The translations under genes and the position numbers were made by a program. Positions 49,645-61,411 of a DNA stretch of 64,000 nt are shown piece after piece. A model generated the notes under the pieces. It was not told where the DNA came from and did not search any database. It worked only from the letters and a program-made list of their open reading frames with translations. The first letter of the stretch is position 1. Every line of letters starts with the position of its first letter. Source of the stretch: Antedon mediterranea (lineage: Eukaryota > Echinodermata > Crinoidea > Comatulida > Antedonidae); the NCBI RefSeq assembly GCF_964355755.1, contig NC_092671.1, positions 39,511,304 through 39,575,303 on the forward strand, read 5' to 3'.

Positions 49645-51070
49645 CTTTAAAAACAATGTATTTTCGATGTGATGGGATTTTTAAGAAGAGATGGCATCTC
49701 ATTATTAATTTTATTATGGGACTACACATACTACCACTTTGTTTGCTTATTTATGATTAGTTAGGGGAGAAGTATTTAATTAGACTCTGGATGTGTGCCT
49801 AACTAACAGAAGCCCATAAATAGCAGCCAGGTCCTCTACTGCTACTTGTGTAGTAGAGACCGGTGTAAGATTTAAATCTGTCCGGTGTTTGAAAGTGTCC
49901 ACTGGACAATTTTCAGCATTGAATATTGTAATACTAGCTGTTGAAAATGGCCGCAACCACCCGGGCAGCTTTCATCGATAAAAAAGTAGGACCATCGAGA
50001 CATCGACATCATATTAACCCCGTAAAAACTAGGGCACTGGACGTTCACCAACTCCCGTTAGGGTAATTATAATTCCTTAGAATACCAACTTGAATCGCAA
50101 AATATCAAGTGGATTGAAATAAATATTACTATTATTATATCTGGAGACATATAGTCTAATCAAATTAAATTGTTTGTTTTTGATTGAGTATATACAACCT
50201 GTTGTCAATTTGAAGTAAATCGACAACTTGAAAAATATATAGCCTACTGTATTATTATTTCGAGGGAATGAATATCACTAAATCATATAGGCATAGGGCC
50301 TACCTATTTCGTTATCTCGAAATATTATTTCATTCGAAATTCGAATTACTACTTCGCGAGAGAACGAAATAATTTCCCTCGAAATTATTTCGTTCTCTCG
50401 ATCATCATCATCATCATCATCATCATTCCTTGTCTCGAAGTAGTAATTCGTTTTTTATATTATTCAGTTCTTGAAATCTTATTTTGTTCTCCCTAAATAT
50501 ATTCGTTCCCTCAAAATATTTTTCAGTTCTCAAAATATTATTTTGTAATATTCATAATACTGCTACTAATTTAATAATATCAACTGATAACAAAAGTTCT
50601 TTAAACAAGTAAGTTCGTCATTGTTAAAGTCAGTTCTTTTTCATTATATTTTTTTCACAGATGCCTGATTTTTGTTTTTATTTAATAAAACATTGAATTG
50701 GTTAGTCACAATATTTGCTTTGTTTCTAGAGACTTTACATTATTTATTTATTTATCTAAAATACATTTGAAAAATATTGTTGATGCATATTACCAAAAAA
50801 TATTTGTTTTTTATATTTTATATGGCAAAATAAACACCTTAATTGCGCATCCTAATTATTCGTTCACTCAAGGGTATTTCGGTTTTTTGTTTTTTTCGAA
50901 TATTAGGGTATTTCGTTCCCAATACAAACAGTCCAATACCGTTATACATCAAATTCATAGAATAATGGCTTATATTGAAATGAAGCGTTTAAAACGTCTT
51001 TGCCACAATGTCTGTACATGCAGCTGAGTTTAAAAAATCGCGGTTGTATTTTTGTTTTATATGGACATAT
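49645..51070. other. Upstream of the recognised NTAQ1 exons
   Basis: Presumed NTAQ1 first intron or promoter side. Contains a palindromic repeat block at 50240-50540. The plus frame at 50698-51027 shows no family signature. Confidence 0.4.
50240..50540. repeat. Palindromic block of tttcgttctctcgaaatt motifs with a (atc)n core
   Basis: gaattactacttcg at about 50343 is inverted as cgaagtagtaattc near 50436. Between and around lie inverted copies of gagagaacgaaataatttc and an atc trinucleotide run (50401-50425). Confidence 0.8.
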
Positions 51071-52046
51071 AAACATAGAAACCACCAGCTAATACCAGAA
51101 ATACCAACAGCTTATGTATCAATTTTTAAAATCAACACCAGCTAATTTAGAACGGTCAGCAGATAATGTAGTAACGAAAATTGCCTCACAGCTAATGTTG
51201 AAAATATTGTATAATTTAAAAACCTGTCTACATCATGTGAAAATGCATTTCTTTACTTACTGGTAGCTATCCATCTATCCGCGTCTCGTAAGTGACCAAC
51301 CAACAACCACTTCTAGTAAGTAACCACCTCTATTGAACGACCACCGTCTCTGATAATCGCCCACCATCTCTTAACGACCACACCACTCGTCAAGGACGAG
51401 CTATTTTAAAGGACCACCACCTCGGCTTCTCATAATCAACCTCATGACGGACTACCTCTCTTAACGACCACGCCTAAAGTGTCGACCTCTCTATAAAAAA
51501 AAACGTCCACCTCTCCACTGGGACCACTTCTCATAATCGACTACCATCCGTAACGACCACCTTTCGCAAATTACCACCTCTATTGAGGTGGTCACTTACG
51601 GGAGGTGTAGTCGGTAAAAGAAGTGGTCGTCTACGAGCGGTGGTAGTTTATGAAAAGCAGTCCCTTATGAGAGGAGGTTACCCCTTCAGGAAGTTGTCCA
51701 TTGTGAGAAGCGGTCCTTTAACAGAGGTAGTCCCTTTTAAATATTAAAGGTGGTCGCTAACAAGGGTAGTTGCTTACGATCAGAGTGCTACGTTTTGAAA
51801 GCCGATCACTTACGAGAGGTGGATAGACTGACAGCTAAACTAAGTAGAGAAATATATTTGCACATGATTTAGACATTTAGGTTTGTAAAATATATAATTA
51901 TTATTTTATTAGCTGGCGATATTAACTACATCAGCTGTGAGGCAATTTTCGTTACTTCATTACCTGTTGAGTTGTATATTAGCTAATGTTGATTTTTATT
52001 TAATAAATAACTGTTGGTGTTTCTACATTAGCTAGTTCTAGGTTTT
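51071..52046. mobile_element. Foldback (TU-like) element
   Basis: Left and right arms of more than 200 bp are inverse copies: for example gtagtaacgaaaattgcctc at about 51167 and its complement gaggcaattttcgttactt at about 51939. The middle is a degenerate minisatellite (cgaccacctctcgtaag) whose orientation flips near 51580. Long inverted repeats built from short tandem repeats define foldback elements, known from sea urchins as TU elements. Confidence 0.85.
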
Positions 52047-52926
52047 ACTACATGGGTGGATTTGACAGTTTCGACGACATTTGCTGCCGTTTTCTACACT
52101 AGCGGTTTTGAACAGGGACTAGTGTAAAGGAAATGCCACAAGTTGTGTTTTTTTTTTTTTTTTATTTATTGTTTTGTGTACTAAAGTGGCAGCATAATCA
52201 GTATTTATTTTTACCAGATGTCCAGCAAGGGTAATGTCCCATAACTCAGGCCACAATTGTCAGGTCAACCTCAAAACAGCGGCTCTCGGGAGATATTAAT
52301 TACCGGTAGTCGTGTTAACTGTCATCTGTTATTTGTCAGGAGAAGGGGTGCGAACTTGCCATATCTCAAATTAAGATTACGCTTACCATGAATATGATTT
52401 CATTACAAGAATTATATACCACAGTATGTTACGTAATTTAATTCTCTTATTTTAAAAAATAACTAAATAAATTAGTATATGATTCTAGTATAAGTATTAT
52501 AAAAAATGTTTCTTTTTAATATACAGGGAGCGGGGGTTGCCTCAAAGCCTGAACGGTTTTAATACGAACTTATGTACTATAATATTATTTTACGTAGATT
52601 ACTATTTAATATTATTTTATTTATTTAACAACATATTTATACAGGATTATACACAATCAAGTAGAAATATACTTGTTTTGCATTGTGGTCCTGTCGACAA
52701 AAACGGATACAAATTTAAATACAATTTCAATTAATATTATAATATAATTTGAGATGAACGTATAATATGTAATAAAGAATAACTATATGATTATATTTTA
52801 TACTCCTATCTGAATGTGCTATTTATTGTGTAATAGAACGACTGAAGCGTTTACCAATAAGAGTATCTTCGAAATTTAATTTAATAAATGGCATTTCCCT
52901 CCAATAGTTTTTTTCTCTCATTTTTT
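52047..52926. other. Non-coding DNA
   Basis: A T-run lies at 52147-52165. The frame at 52537-52734 is AT-rich and unrecognised. Confidence 0.35.
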
Positions 52927-53308
52927 GTGTACTTGCCACTGTAATAAATTACCATTCCCTAACCATGAACATTCTAGAATAAGATGTTTACATTTAAGAC
53001 ATCATGTATAATTAATATAATAACAATCAGGAACATTCCAGTATGCTATTAATAGAAACTGTAATCAAATAGAATAAGAAGTATAAAGAATGATATAGAA
53101 GGATAGGAACATCTTGTATATAAAGGGATGTAAAACTATTGTCATGTTGTTGGATATTAGAGGTTGGATATTAGATTGTAAAAGTTATTGTGAAGCTGTT
53201 GTTTAAAGTGCTTACTGGGTTGTTGAAAGTTGAAGTTGATTGAAATTAAAGATTTGTTTTTGAGTTATTTTACAACTTTGTGGATTTGGTGTGTATACTT
53301 TTATGTCA
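52927..53308 (+). mobile_element. Possible solo LTR
   Basis: It starts with TGTACTTGCC and ends with TTATGTCACA (TG...CA). It holds a TATA-like gtatataaagg near 53117, repeated ttggatattaga, and attaaagatttg near the 3' end: the layout of a Ty3-type LTR. No second LTR, primer site or gag-pol is found, so the limits are tentative. Confidence 0.35.
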
Positions 53309-53594
53309 CAAGGGAGTTTCTAAAGTATTTTCAACCGCTCGGAAACATACGTAAAAGGAGTTCGTGACATCCACTTAAGGCACAAAGTTTAAATTATAGG
53401 CCTACACCTGACAAAACTGTTTGCTCTTTCTTCTAATCGGCAATTGGTTAAAACAAATGTAGCAAGAAGCTGATTGGCTCAATGTTTGTTCAAAACCTCC
53501 TACATTTAAAAAATCATTCACTTTGCTTGCAAAGTTCCAATCACGGTGTTGTTCGTTACAATCTGCCTTCTTTCTATTTTTACTTATTATCATT

Positions 53595-56500
53595 ATGGCC
53601 GATCATGAGTTTGATGCCTTGAGAAACTATCTACAAAACAACGTTTATCCTGTAAATTATTCTGAAATATTAAAACGAAGTTTGCGACGGAAAGCCAAGA
53701 ACTTTACAATTCTTCGTGATATCTTGTATTACAAACAACATTCTGGTAGATTGTTGCGTGTATTGTTACCGAAAGAAAAAAACGAAGTGTTAAACAGTAT
53801 CCATAAGCAGGCACATGGTGGTCACTTGGGTGTCAACAAAACGTAAGTTTAAAGTTTGTCAATTAAATAATATTTAAGCTTCGATAAGTTTCTGGGTGAC
53901 TTTAAAACTGTTTATATGTTTGGCCAGGTGGAATGCCATCCTGAGATGAGTATTAGTAATTAGTACAGCATTGTTTTTAAATGATTTTATACGTAATTTT
54001 ACTTTCTGTGGACCACAGAATTCGAAACAAATGATTAAATGAATGAATTAAATGAATAATAACTAATACTTATCAATTGAAAAATGTATAATGACCGTGT
54101 ACATTATGAAGTTAGTATTTTATATATAGATTCAAACATATTTTTATACCTCCATGAATGAAAAATATGTTAAGTCGATAATAATTTCTACTCAATATAT
54201 TATCGCAATTAATTGTATAAATATATTGAAGTTGAACATAAAATATCACATGTAAAAAATACAAAACATATATTGGCATTCAATAATTAATCAAAAATGT
54301 TCCGAATATGAGCACTGTTTCAATAATTTGACAGATTATTATTATATAATTTACACAGTGCTACACAACGCATATATCTTTAGTTCAAAATTAAGATATC
54401 TCTTTTAATAAAGATAGATTATTTCAATTGAAAACTAAGATGTCTTACTTTTTAAAAGAAATATCTATGTTAATAGATATTTTTTTGTAGGCTTATTACA
54501 CCTCGAAAAACCAAGAAGAATACAGTACAACTAGCTCTATCTATAATAGTAATGTTTTAGTTTTATAACAGTTCATATACGGTACTCTACACGTGCCCAC
54601 TGCATAACTAACACAGAAAAAAATCCACTTGTGATATTCCGAATGGGACAAGAATCTTCCATTCTAAATATCTTGGTAAGTAAGTAATATAGAGATATCC
54701 CTCATGAGAGATATCTTAGTTTTAAATAGTGATACAAATACTTCCCGAATGAAAACTTATTCAGGTCTTGGTATAATAAATATGTTCAATATTAGTTGCT
54801 CACTCATAATGCAAAAAGCCATATCAGTATTAACTTTCGTTCGTTTAAAATGTATACTTATGAAAGAAAACACAATTTGACAAAAAAAAAGGTAAGGAAG
54901 AAGACTTTTATTATGTAACTTTAAAGTGGATTATTACATTTTTTTTTAGGGAATACTTCTTAAAAAAAAACGCATTTTCAATAACAAAACTAGTTTCCAA
55001 TCCCCCGGTAATGGAGTAAAACCACCTGCAGCTTATGTAATGAAAAAAATTAACACCATGTAGAACGATCAACAACGAATGTAGGAACGAAAATTGCATC
55101 CCAGCTAATGTAGGACTATCGCCAGCTAATGTAGAAAATATATATTTTACAAACCTAAATGTCTAAATCATGTGCAAATGCATCTGTTTACTTAGCTATC
55201 CATCTATCCACGTCTCGTAACCGACCAACTTTCTAAAACGACCACACATCGTAAGCAACCAACTCTTTTAAGGGACCGTTTCTCATAATCGACTTCCTCT
55301 CTCGTAACGACAACTTTTTTGGGTGACCACCTCTATTAAACGGCCATCGTCTCTGTTAAGGGATCGCTTCCCATAATCGACCAACTATTGTAAGTGATCA
55401 CATCCTCTCATTATGGACCGCTTCTCATAATCGACCACCTCTCGTAGTAAGCGACCACCTCTCTTAACAACCACAACTCTCGTAAGCGACCGCTTTTTAT
55501 TTTCGACCGCCTCTCGTAAGTGATGATCTCTTTTAGAAGACCACCATATCTCTAAATGGACCGCTTCTCATAATATACCAACTCTTGTATAAATCACCTC
55601 TCTTAAGTGACCACTTCTAATAAACGACCTCTCTGTTAGGAGACCGCTTCTCATAATCGATCACATATCGTAAGCGACCACCTCCCTTATCGACCACATC
55701 TTTCGTAAGTGACCACCTATTTTAAAGGACCACTACCTCTCGCAATCTACCATTGTGGCTCACTAAAAAGTACCCGGTTTCCTTAATAGGGTGTCCTCTA
55801 CATTTTAAAAATAAATAAATTTAACCAGTATGTAGTGTTAAAACGTATATATTTCCCCTTGTTTATTTTAAAAAAAAAGTGGCGATTTTTATATCTACTC
55901 TGTCGCACATTCACCAAGCGTACACAATAATTCTAGTAGGACAATTAATTATTTATACTTTTCAAGTTAGTTTTTTATTGCCTGAGTGAATTATTACCAG
56001 ATTGAGGGCGTAGTTATTTTGTATGGGAGGCTGCACTCAATTTGAAGTTTATATGGGGGTATTTAGAATGTAAACACGGTACAATCAGGGAGATGTAAAT
56101 CTCCCTGGTACAATGTGACACGGAATCATCACGGACTGATGGACATTTTTCATAGAAGGTATCTTTTCCCTTTTCAATATTCATTTATCATTGTCAAATA
56201 AAAAAACTAGAAACATAGATAAATATTAAAAGTTAATTAATCAGTGCTTGCCTTAAACGAAAAGTTAAAATATATGGAACGCCAAACTGTAATGTTATTA
56301 TAATGCATTGATGAGAATGGTGATGTGAACTGCGGTAATAAATAATAAATAATATTAAAAAACAAAATAAAATTAAAATATTTAAAGAATCCATAATACA
56401 GTTTTAAGGTCAATAGTAAACCTACAAAGAGATTGAATATCATCAATACAATAAACACATTTTTTTTTTTTTTTTAACAGTTGGAAAAAGATACGCGAAA

Positions 56501-59415
56501 GGTATTATTGGAAGGGGTCATTTGATGGTGTTCGTAATTTTATAGCCGCCTGTGATCAGTGCCAACGGAAAGAAGTTTTAAAAAAAGCAAAAGTGCCACT
56601 TCAACCTATACCCGTAACAGATACTGCTTTCAGACAGATCGGTATGGATATTGTTGGGCCTTTGGTAAAGACAGAAAATGGTAAGGTATCTCATGACAAA
56701 TTACTGAAAAACAAAAATGCTGTGACTGGATAAAAAAGCTAAATCAAAACGTAAAAGTAAAAAGCAAGAAGACATGAATGAAATACGTTCAGAAAACTTT
56801 GTAATTCATTCTTCAGGGCCTAAAATTACAGTTAATAATTAGTTCTGTTCGGCCTTTATTGTAATAGGGCTGAACTTAAATTTATTATTGTAAAGGCACA
56901 AGCGCAATTTCTGTGAGGTTTCTTGAAATTGTTAACTAAACTAAAATTATGACAGTTCTCTTTTTTACACTGTCAACAAAAACTAGATTTACCAAGAATC
57001 AGATGCTCTTATTATTGTCACCGGATTTACATCGATTATGGCTATACTGTAATAATCTTTATTTCTGCCTGTTTTAATTTGATCCAAACCATGACTGGGG
57101 TAATACTGTTCAGCGCATAGAGGTTTTACAACATTAGGCGCTATGTAAATCCACGATATTATTATTGTTCTTGTTCTTATTATATTTATTGATATTAATA
57201 TTGTTATTATTATTGTTATTTCATTCGTACAGTTCGGGTGTTGTACATCTCATCATGACATTTTGACACTACTATTATTACGGCTTATTATATTATTATT
57301 TGCTGTGTTTCAGGTAATCGGTACTTACTTGTATTTACGGAGTAGGCCTACCTTACCAAATGGGTGGAAGCTGATGCAATTCCAGATAAATCTGCTAAAA
57401 CAGTGCTGAGATCTTTTATTGATTTTGTCTGCAGACATGGAACACCTTCTATATTGATTACAGACCAGGGTAGAGAGTTTTGTAATGAGCTGAATGACAG
57501 CTTCTGTAAGCTGATTGGGGTAGACCACATAGTTGCCTCACCATACCATCCTCAAACAGGCGGGCAAACGGAGCGCTTTAACAGAACACTTTGCACAATG
57601 CTTATGACGTTGACCAACGCAGACCAAAATGACTGGGATATACAACTCCCATACGTGTTGTTTGCCTACAGAACATCCGAGCACAAGTCTACGAAATGTG
57701 ACCCATTCTCATTAGTTTACGGTAGAAAGGCTGTGTTGCCTGTAGAATTACGTATTCCCATCGTTTCGTCTAATAAAGATGACATATCCGGAACTGTTCC
57801 TTTAAAAATAAGAGTGGACGCTTTTTTGAAACTCAAAGATTCAAGGAGAAAGGCATCAGAAAATATCAAAAAAGCACAGAAAAAGCAAAAACATTATCAT
57901 TATGCTGGTGTTAAAAGCAACACGTACTATGCAGGAGATCAAGTGCTCTTGCAGAATTCCAGAAATTTGTCAAGAAAGGGAGGCAAACTTAATGCTCGAT
58001 GGACTGGTCCATATATTATAGAAAAAGTCCTCACTCACAATACATATCGACTAAAAGGAAGAAGGGCTATTGTTAACGGAAACAAGATCAGACATTACAA
58101 GTCCGATAAAACAACCTCTTTGAACTGTCCATCATCAAGCACTAAACAGAAATGTAATACCAATGATAAGCATCTCCCTCCAAAGAAACGAAAGCGAACG
58201 CCAGACATCCCACCTGAAGTAACGCACCATGATAACATACCTACATCCAAGAATGGTGATATCACACCGGATGATCACATTATTAACATACCTACATCCA
58301 AGAATGTTGATGATAACGATAACAGACCTACATCCAAGAATTATGATATCACACCGGATGATCACATTAACATACCTACATCCAAGAACGATGATATCAC
58401 ACTGGATAATCACGATAACATACCTACATTAGACAATGATAATGTCGCACCGGATGATGACCATGACAACAGTAGGCATGTATCTGATAGTGATGTGGTA
58501 TACCTCAACACGAAAACTTCAAGAAAGTTATTCTTTCCTGTCGATGCCAATTGGCAGCTTGAAAAGGCAGCACCATTTGGTATCAATGTCAAAAATTTTC
58601 ACAAAACTCACTTAAAATGTGAAATGGACAAGGCAGCCAGGCCTACTAAAGTTGTTAATATGAGAGGGGACGGCAACTGTCTTTTTAGGGCTTTGAGTTA
58701 TATTCTCTTTGGTGTCCAGAACTACCATGTAGTTGTACGGGATTACATACTAAACTATATGTCCATGAACAAAAACCTATTTGAAAAAATTGAATCCAGA
58801 TCATTTGAACGATACGTGGAAGACACGAGAATGGGGGAATATGGGACATGGGGTTCGGACATCGAAATCATGGCATTTGCGACCATGTCAAATACGAATG
58901 TTTATGTTTACAGTAAATATGGAAGAAGGAAAGGGCTTCCACATTATGAATGGTTGAAATATGCACCAATAAGTAATCAGTTTGGTGATTTAGTATCTGA
59001 AAGAAACATCTACCTATCAAACTTATGTGCACACTTTGAGCCTGTCCTGGATGTAGACAAGAAAACTTATGACGCTGAATTAAAATACACTCGTACACCA
59101 TACGCACCAATCAAAAACCACCTTGCACGGAAATACTGGGATATTGTATCCGATGTGACCCTCAATGCTGCTCTGGTAGATAATTACGAAGATGAAGCGG
59201 TAATGCGTTCCGAAGGCATTATGGACGTTATATACGTATCTGAATTCACGGACACACATTATGACATTGAAGCAGTCAACCATCTAAAAGATGATATCGA
59301 TCCAAATATATTCAATTTGCTTTGTGACATGGAACATTTCCCGGAAAGGATTCATCAGAGCAACAATGAAGTACCTGGACAATTATATGTTGATTCATAC
59401 AACGTCACTCTTTAA
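53595..59415 (+). CDS. Integrase-OTU protease fusion gene (Ginger/GIN type) with one in-frame stop
   Basis: Exons: 53595-53842, 56481-56680 and 57314-59415, phases matching. Exon 1 and the start of exon 2 form the H2C2 zinc finger (HKQAHGGHLG...CDQC). The integrase core follows with all three acidic residues: MDIVGP in exon 2, ITDQGREF and GQTERFNRT in exon 3, the last two exactly 35 residues apart (DD35E). A GPY/F-type module (RWTGPYIIEKV) comes next, then Asn/Asp/Thr-rich repeats (58225-58470), then an OTU cysteine protease domain: RGDGNCLFRAL (Cys codon 58678) and LCAHFEPV (His codon 59032). There is no gag, protease or reverse transcriptase nearby. That points to a Ginger-type DNA transposon or a domesticated GIN relative rather than an LTR element. 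A TAG at 57343-57345 interrupts exon 3; everything else is open for more than 2 kb. TIRs were not found. The downstream frame at 59531-59720 may be a further exon. Confidence 0.78.
53843..56480 (+). other. Intron 1 of the integrase-OTU gene
   Basis: GTAAGT donor and a T-run plus ttaacag acceptor. Contains a one-armed foldback copy at 55015-55755 and inverted agatatct-type repeats near 54380-54720. Confidence 0.65.
55015..55755. mobile_element. Foldback element, one arm only
   Basis: ggaacgaaaattgcatccca, gccagctaatgtagaaaata and ctatccatctatccacgtct match the 51071-52046 element in order, followed by the same gaccacctctcgtaagc minisatellite. No inverted right arm follows. Confidence 0.82.
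56681..57313 (+). other. Intron 2 of the integrase-OTU gene
   Basis: GTAAGG donor, gctgtgtttcag acceptor. Around 57066-57155 is a SINE or LINE tail (gatccaaaccatgactgggg..cattaggcgctatgt) followed by ATT repeats, related to 265-335. Confidence 0.6.
58225..58470 (+). repeat. Coding repeat between integrase and OTU domain
   Basis: About five units of atacctacatccaagaat plus gatatcacaccggatgatc, variable in length but kept in frame. The linker is Asp/Asn/Thr/Pro-rich and likely flexible. Confidence 0.85.
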
Positions 59416-60465
59416 CTGTAGGCCTACCTATGACCGGTAATCTCAACATACACAGAAGCATTAAATGGTGAAAAGGGTATTTGTTTACCTTATAGAGGTA
59501 AGTTTCGTTAATGCTTTGATTTTTTACAGGTGCTTCCGTCAAGAGGAGATTGTCGGCTTTGTCTGAAACTCATCGACGAAGAAATACCAATTGCATTTGT
59601 CGGACCAGAAAGAAGAACATAGATTCACCACAGCGGCTAATTAAAGCGTCACCATCTTTCATTGAATCAACAGAAGACGAATATCTGAGCATAAGTACGT
59701 CAAAGGCTCAAGGGGTCTAATGGCAGGTAACAACAGATCAAATACAGTGTGTCCAGTGTAAACATGCAATGATGTGTCATGCGCCCTGCTTTGATCGCTA
59801 CAAGGATTAAAAAATTAATTAAAAAGCAAATTGTATAAAAGAATAACGCGACTAAAGGTCCGGTAAGGTAAAAGTACGTGAATTAGATTGTAACTAGTGT
59901 TTATTTTTATTGTATTTTTATGTTTAAAAAACTTTTTCATATTTACAACTCATATGATTCTGTTTCATAATGTTATGCAATTTTCTTCTATAATATGTTT
60001 TCTTTGGTCAAAGGGGCACATACAAACGTGCAACCTACCCTCGCTATGATCATCAACCTTGACGTGGTAGCGAGGCTTGCGTGCTTCCAATGTATTGGTA
60101 GCCAGACCAATGATGATCAATAACAAAGTAAAATAAATACAAACACACTTACTGAAACAAGTTTTAATAGCAATAAATAAATAAATAAATAAATATTTTT
60201 CTGTAACTATTGTTCATTATTATTACACTATTATTATTTTATCCTGTTAATATAAGTAATGATCAATGATATATAATTTATGTTTACAAAACTCGTTCAT
60301 ATTTACAACTCATTCTGACAAGACAACAACATTTAATATTTTTGTAATTCACAATTCATACATTTATTTGTAATGTATTCATGAATTTGCTTTTCCTTCA
60401 TCCAATCTACATAGTAGATATATGAAGCTATTGTTCTAACCACGTGACTATGTAGCATAGAACAT
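59416..60465. other. Downstream flank of the integrase-OTU gene
   Basis: Frame 59533-59720 after a ttttttacag acceptor is open for about 62 codons, basic and Ser/Thr-rich, and may be a last or alternative exon. Near 59915 and 60275 is an approximately 45-bp direct repeat (tttatgtttaaaaaactttt). Otherwise AT-rich. Confidence 0.4.
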
Positions 60466-60698
60466 TAATTCTAAACCGCCCGGTAATATACTGAAATTTA
60501 ATTAATTAATTTGAAACGATAAAGATGAGGAAATCTGTGAGAATGAGTTAAAGTCGCCCCAACCGAGACTCGAACTCGGACCGCCTGCTTGATATGCAGA
60601 TGTCCTAACCGTTAGACCACTGGGGCTTTCACGGTATTGTTCGAACTCGATTGGATAGCGACTCTTTAACATTCTCGGCGTGGTACGGCGGAACAGCA
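60466..60698 (-). repeat. tRNA-headed SINE, copy 1, minus strand
   Basis: The tRNA-like part is 60626-60556: acceptor stem GCCCCAG/TTGGGGC, D-arm ggtctaacggtta, anticodon stem TCTGC/GCAGG with loop ATATCAA, T-arm gagttcgagtctcgg. The loop would give anticodon AUC, unusual for a working tRNA. About 60-70 bp beyond each side are shared with copy 2, so a SINE unit. Confidence 0.75.
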
Positions 60699-60737
60699 CT
60701 AGTCCTCAGTTGTAAACACAACAGGCATAGAAATAAA

Positions 60738-61074
<337 letters not shown>

Positions 61075-61140
61075 CAAAGAGCTGCATAGGCAGGATATAT
61101 AAAAAAATCAAGATCAAATAAGTTAAAACTGCCTCAATAT

Positions 61141-61197
61141 AGATTTATTTTAACGACATGTTTCGGGCATAGCCCATCATCAGGTGAAAAGAATTGT
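61141..61197 (-). ncRNA. Hammerhead ribozyme motif in the Penelope-like element
   Basis: On the minus strand: CUGAUGA (61183-61177), stem II GGGC-UAU-GCCC, GAAAC (61164-61160), a minimal stem III (C-AU-G), then GUC with the cleavage site after 61155. Stem I pairs ATTCTTTTCAC with GTTAAAATAAAT (C-G, A-U, four U-A, two more U-A, with mismatches). All core bases are present. Penelope-like elements are known to carry minimal hammerheads of this kind. Confidence 0.75.
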
Positions 61198-61411
61198 AAC
61201 AAAGGATAACATATATAAGTCACAAAATTACATAATAAAACAAATCAACCAATCAAAAATGTTAACAAACAAAAGGCATAGTTATAAAGGCACGCCTCCA
61301 AAAGCTATGGTGTACAAAGCAGGAATGGTTGCTTATAAAGCAGGAAATTTAAAACAAAGACAAAAGCTTCAAGTGTAAATAATAGTTAATATGTGAATGT
61401 CTCTGGCAAAA

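Noticed and set aside
52386-52402. First coding exon of NTAQ1 (MKSYS plus split Cys)
   Set aside because: Phase and donor fit, but residues do not resemble the conserved N-terminus; kept only as a weak candidate.
58135-58413. Minus-strand frame opposite the integrase-OTU linker
   Set aside because: Shadow of an in-frame coding repeat.
53595-59415. Ordinary Ty3/gypsy retrotransposon
   Set aside because: No RT, RNase H, protease, gag or paired LTRs; introns split the integrase; an OTU domain follows. The possible LTR at 52927-53308 has no partner.
60556-60626. Functional tRNA gene on the minus strand
   Set aside because: AUC anticodon, and the homology to a second copy extends well beyond the tRNA part; a SINE head is more likely.
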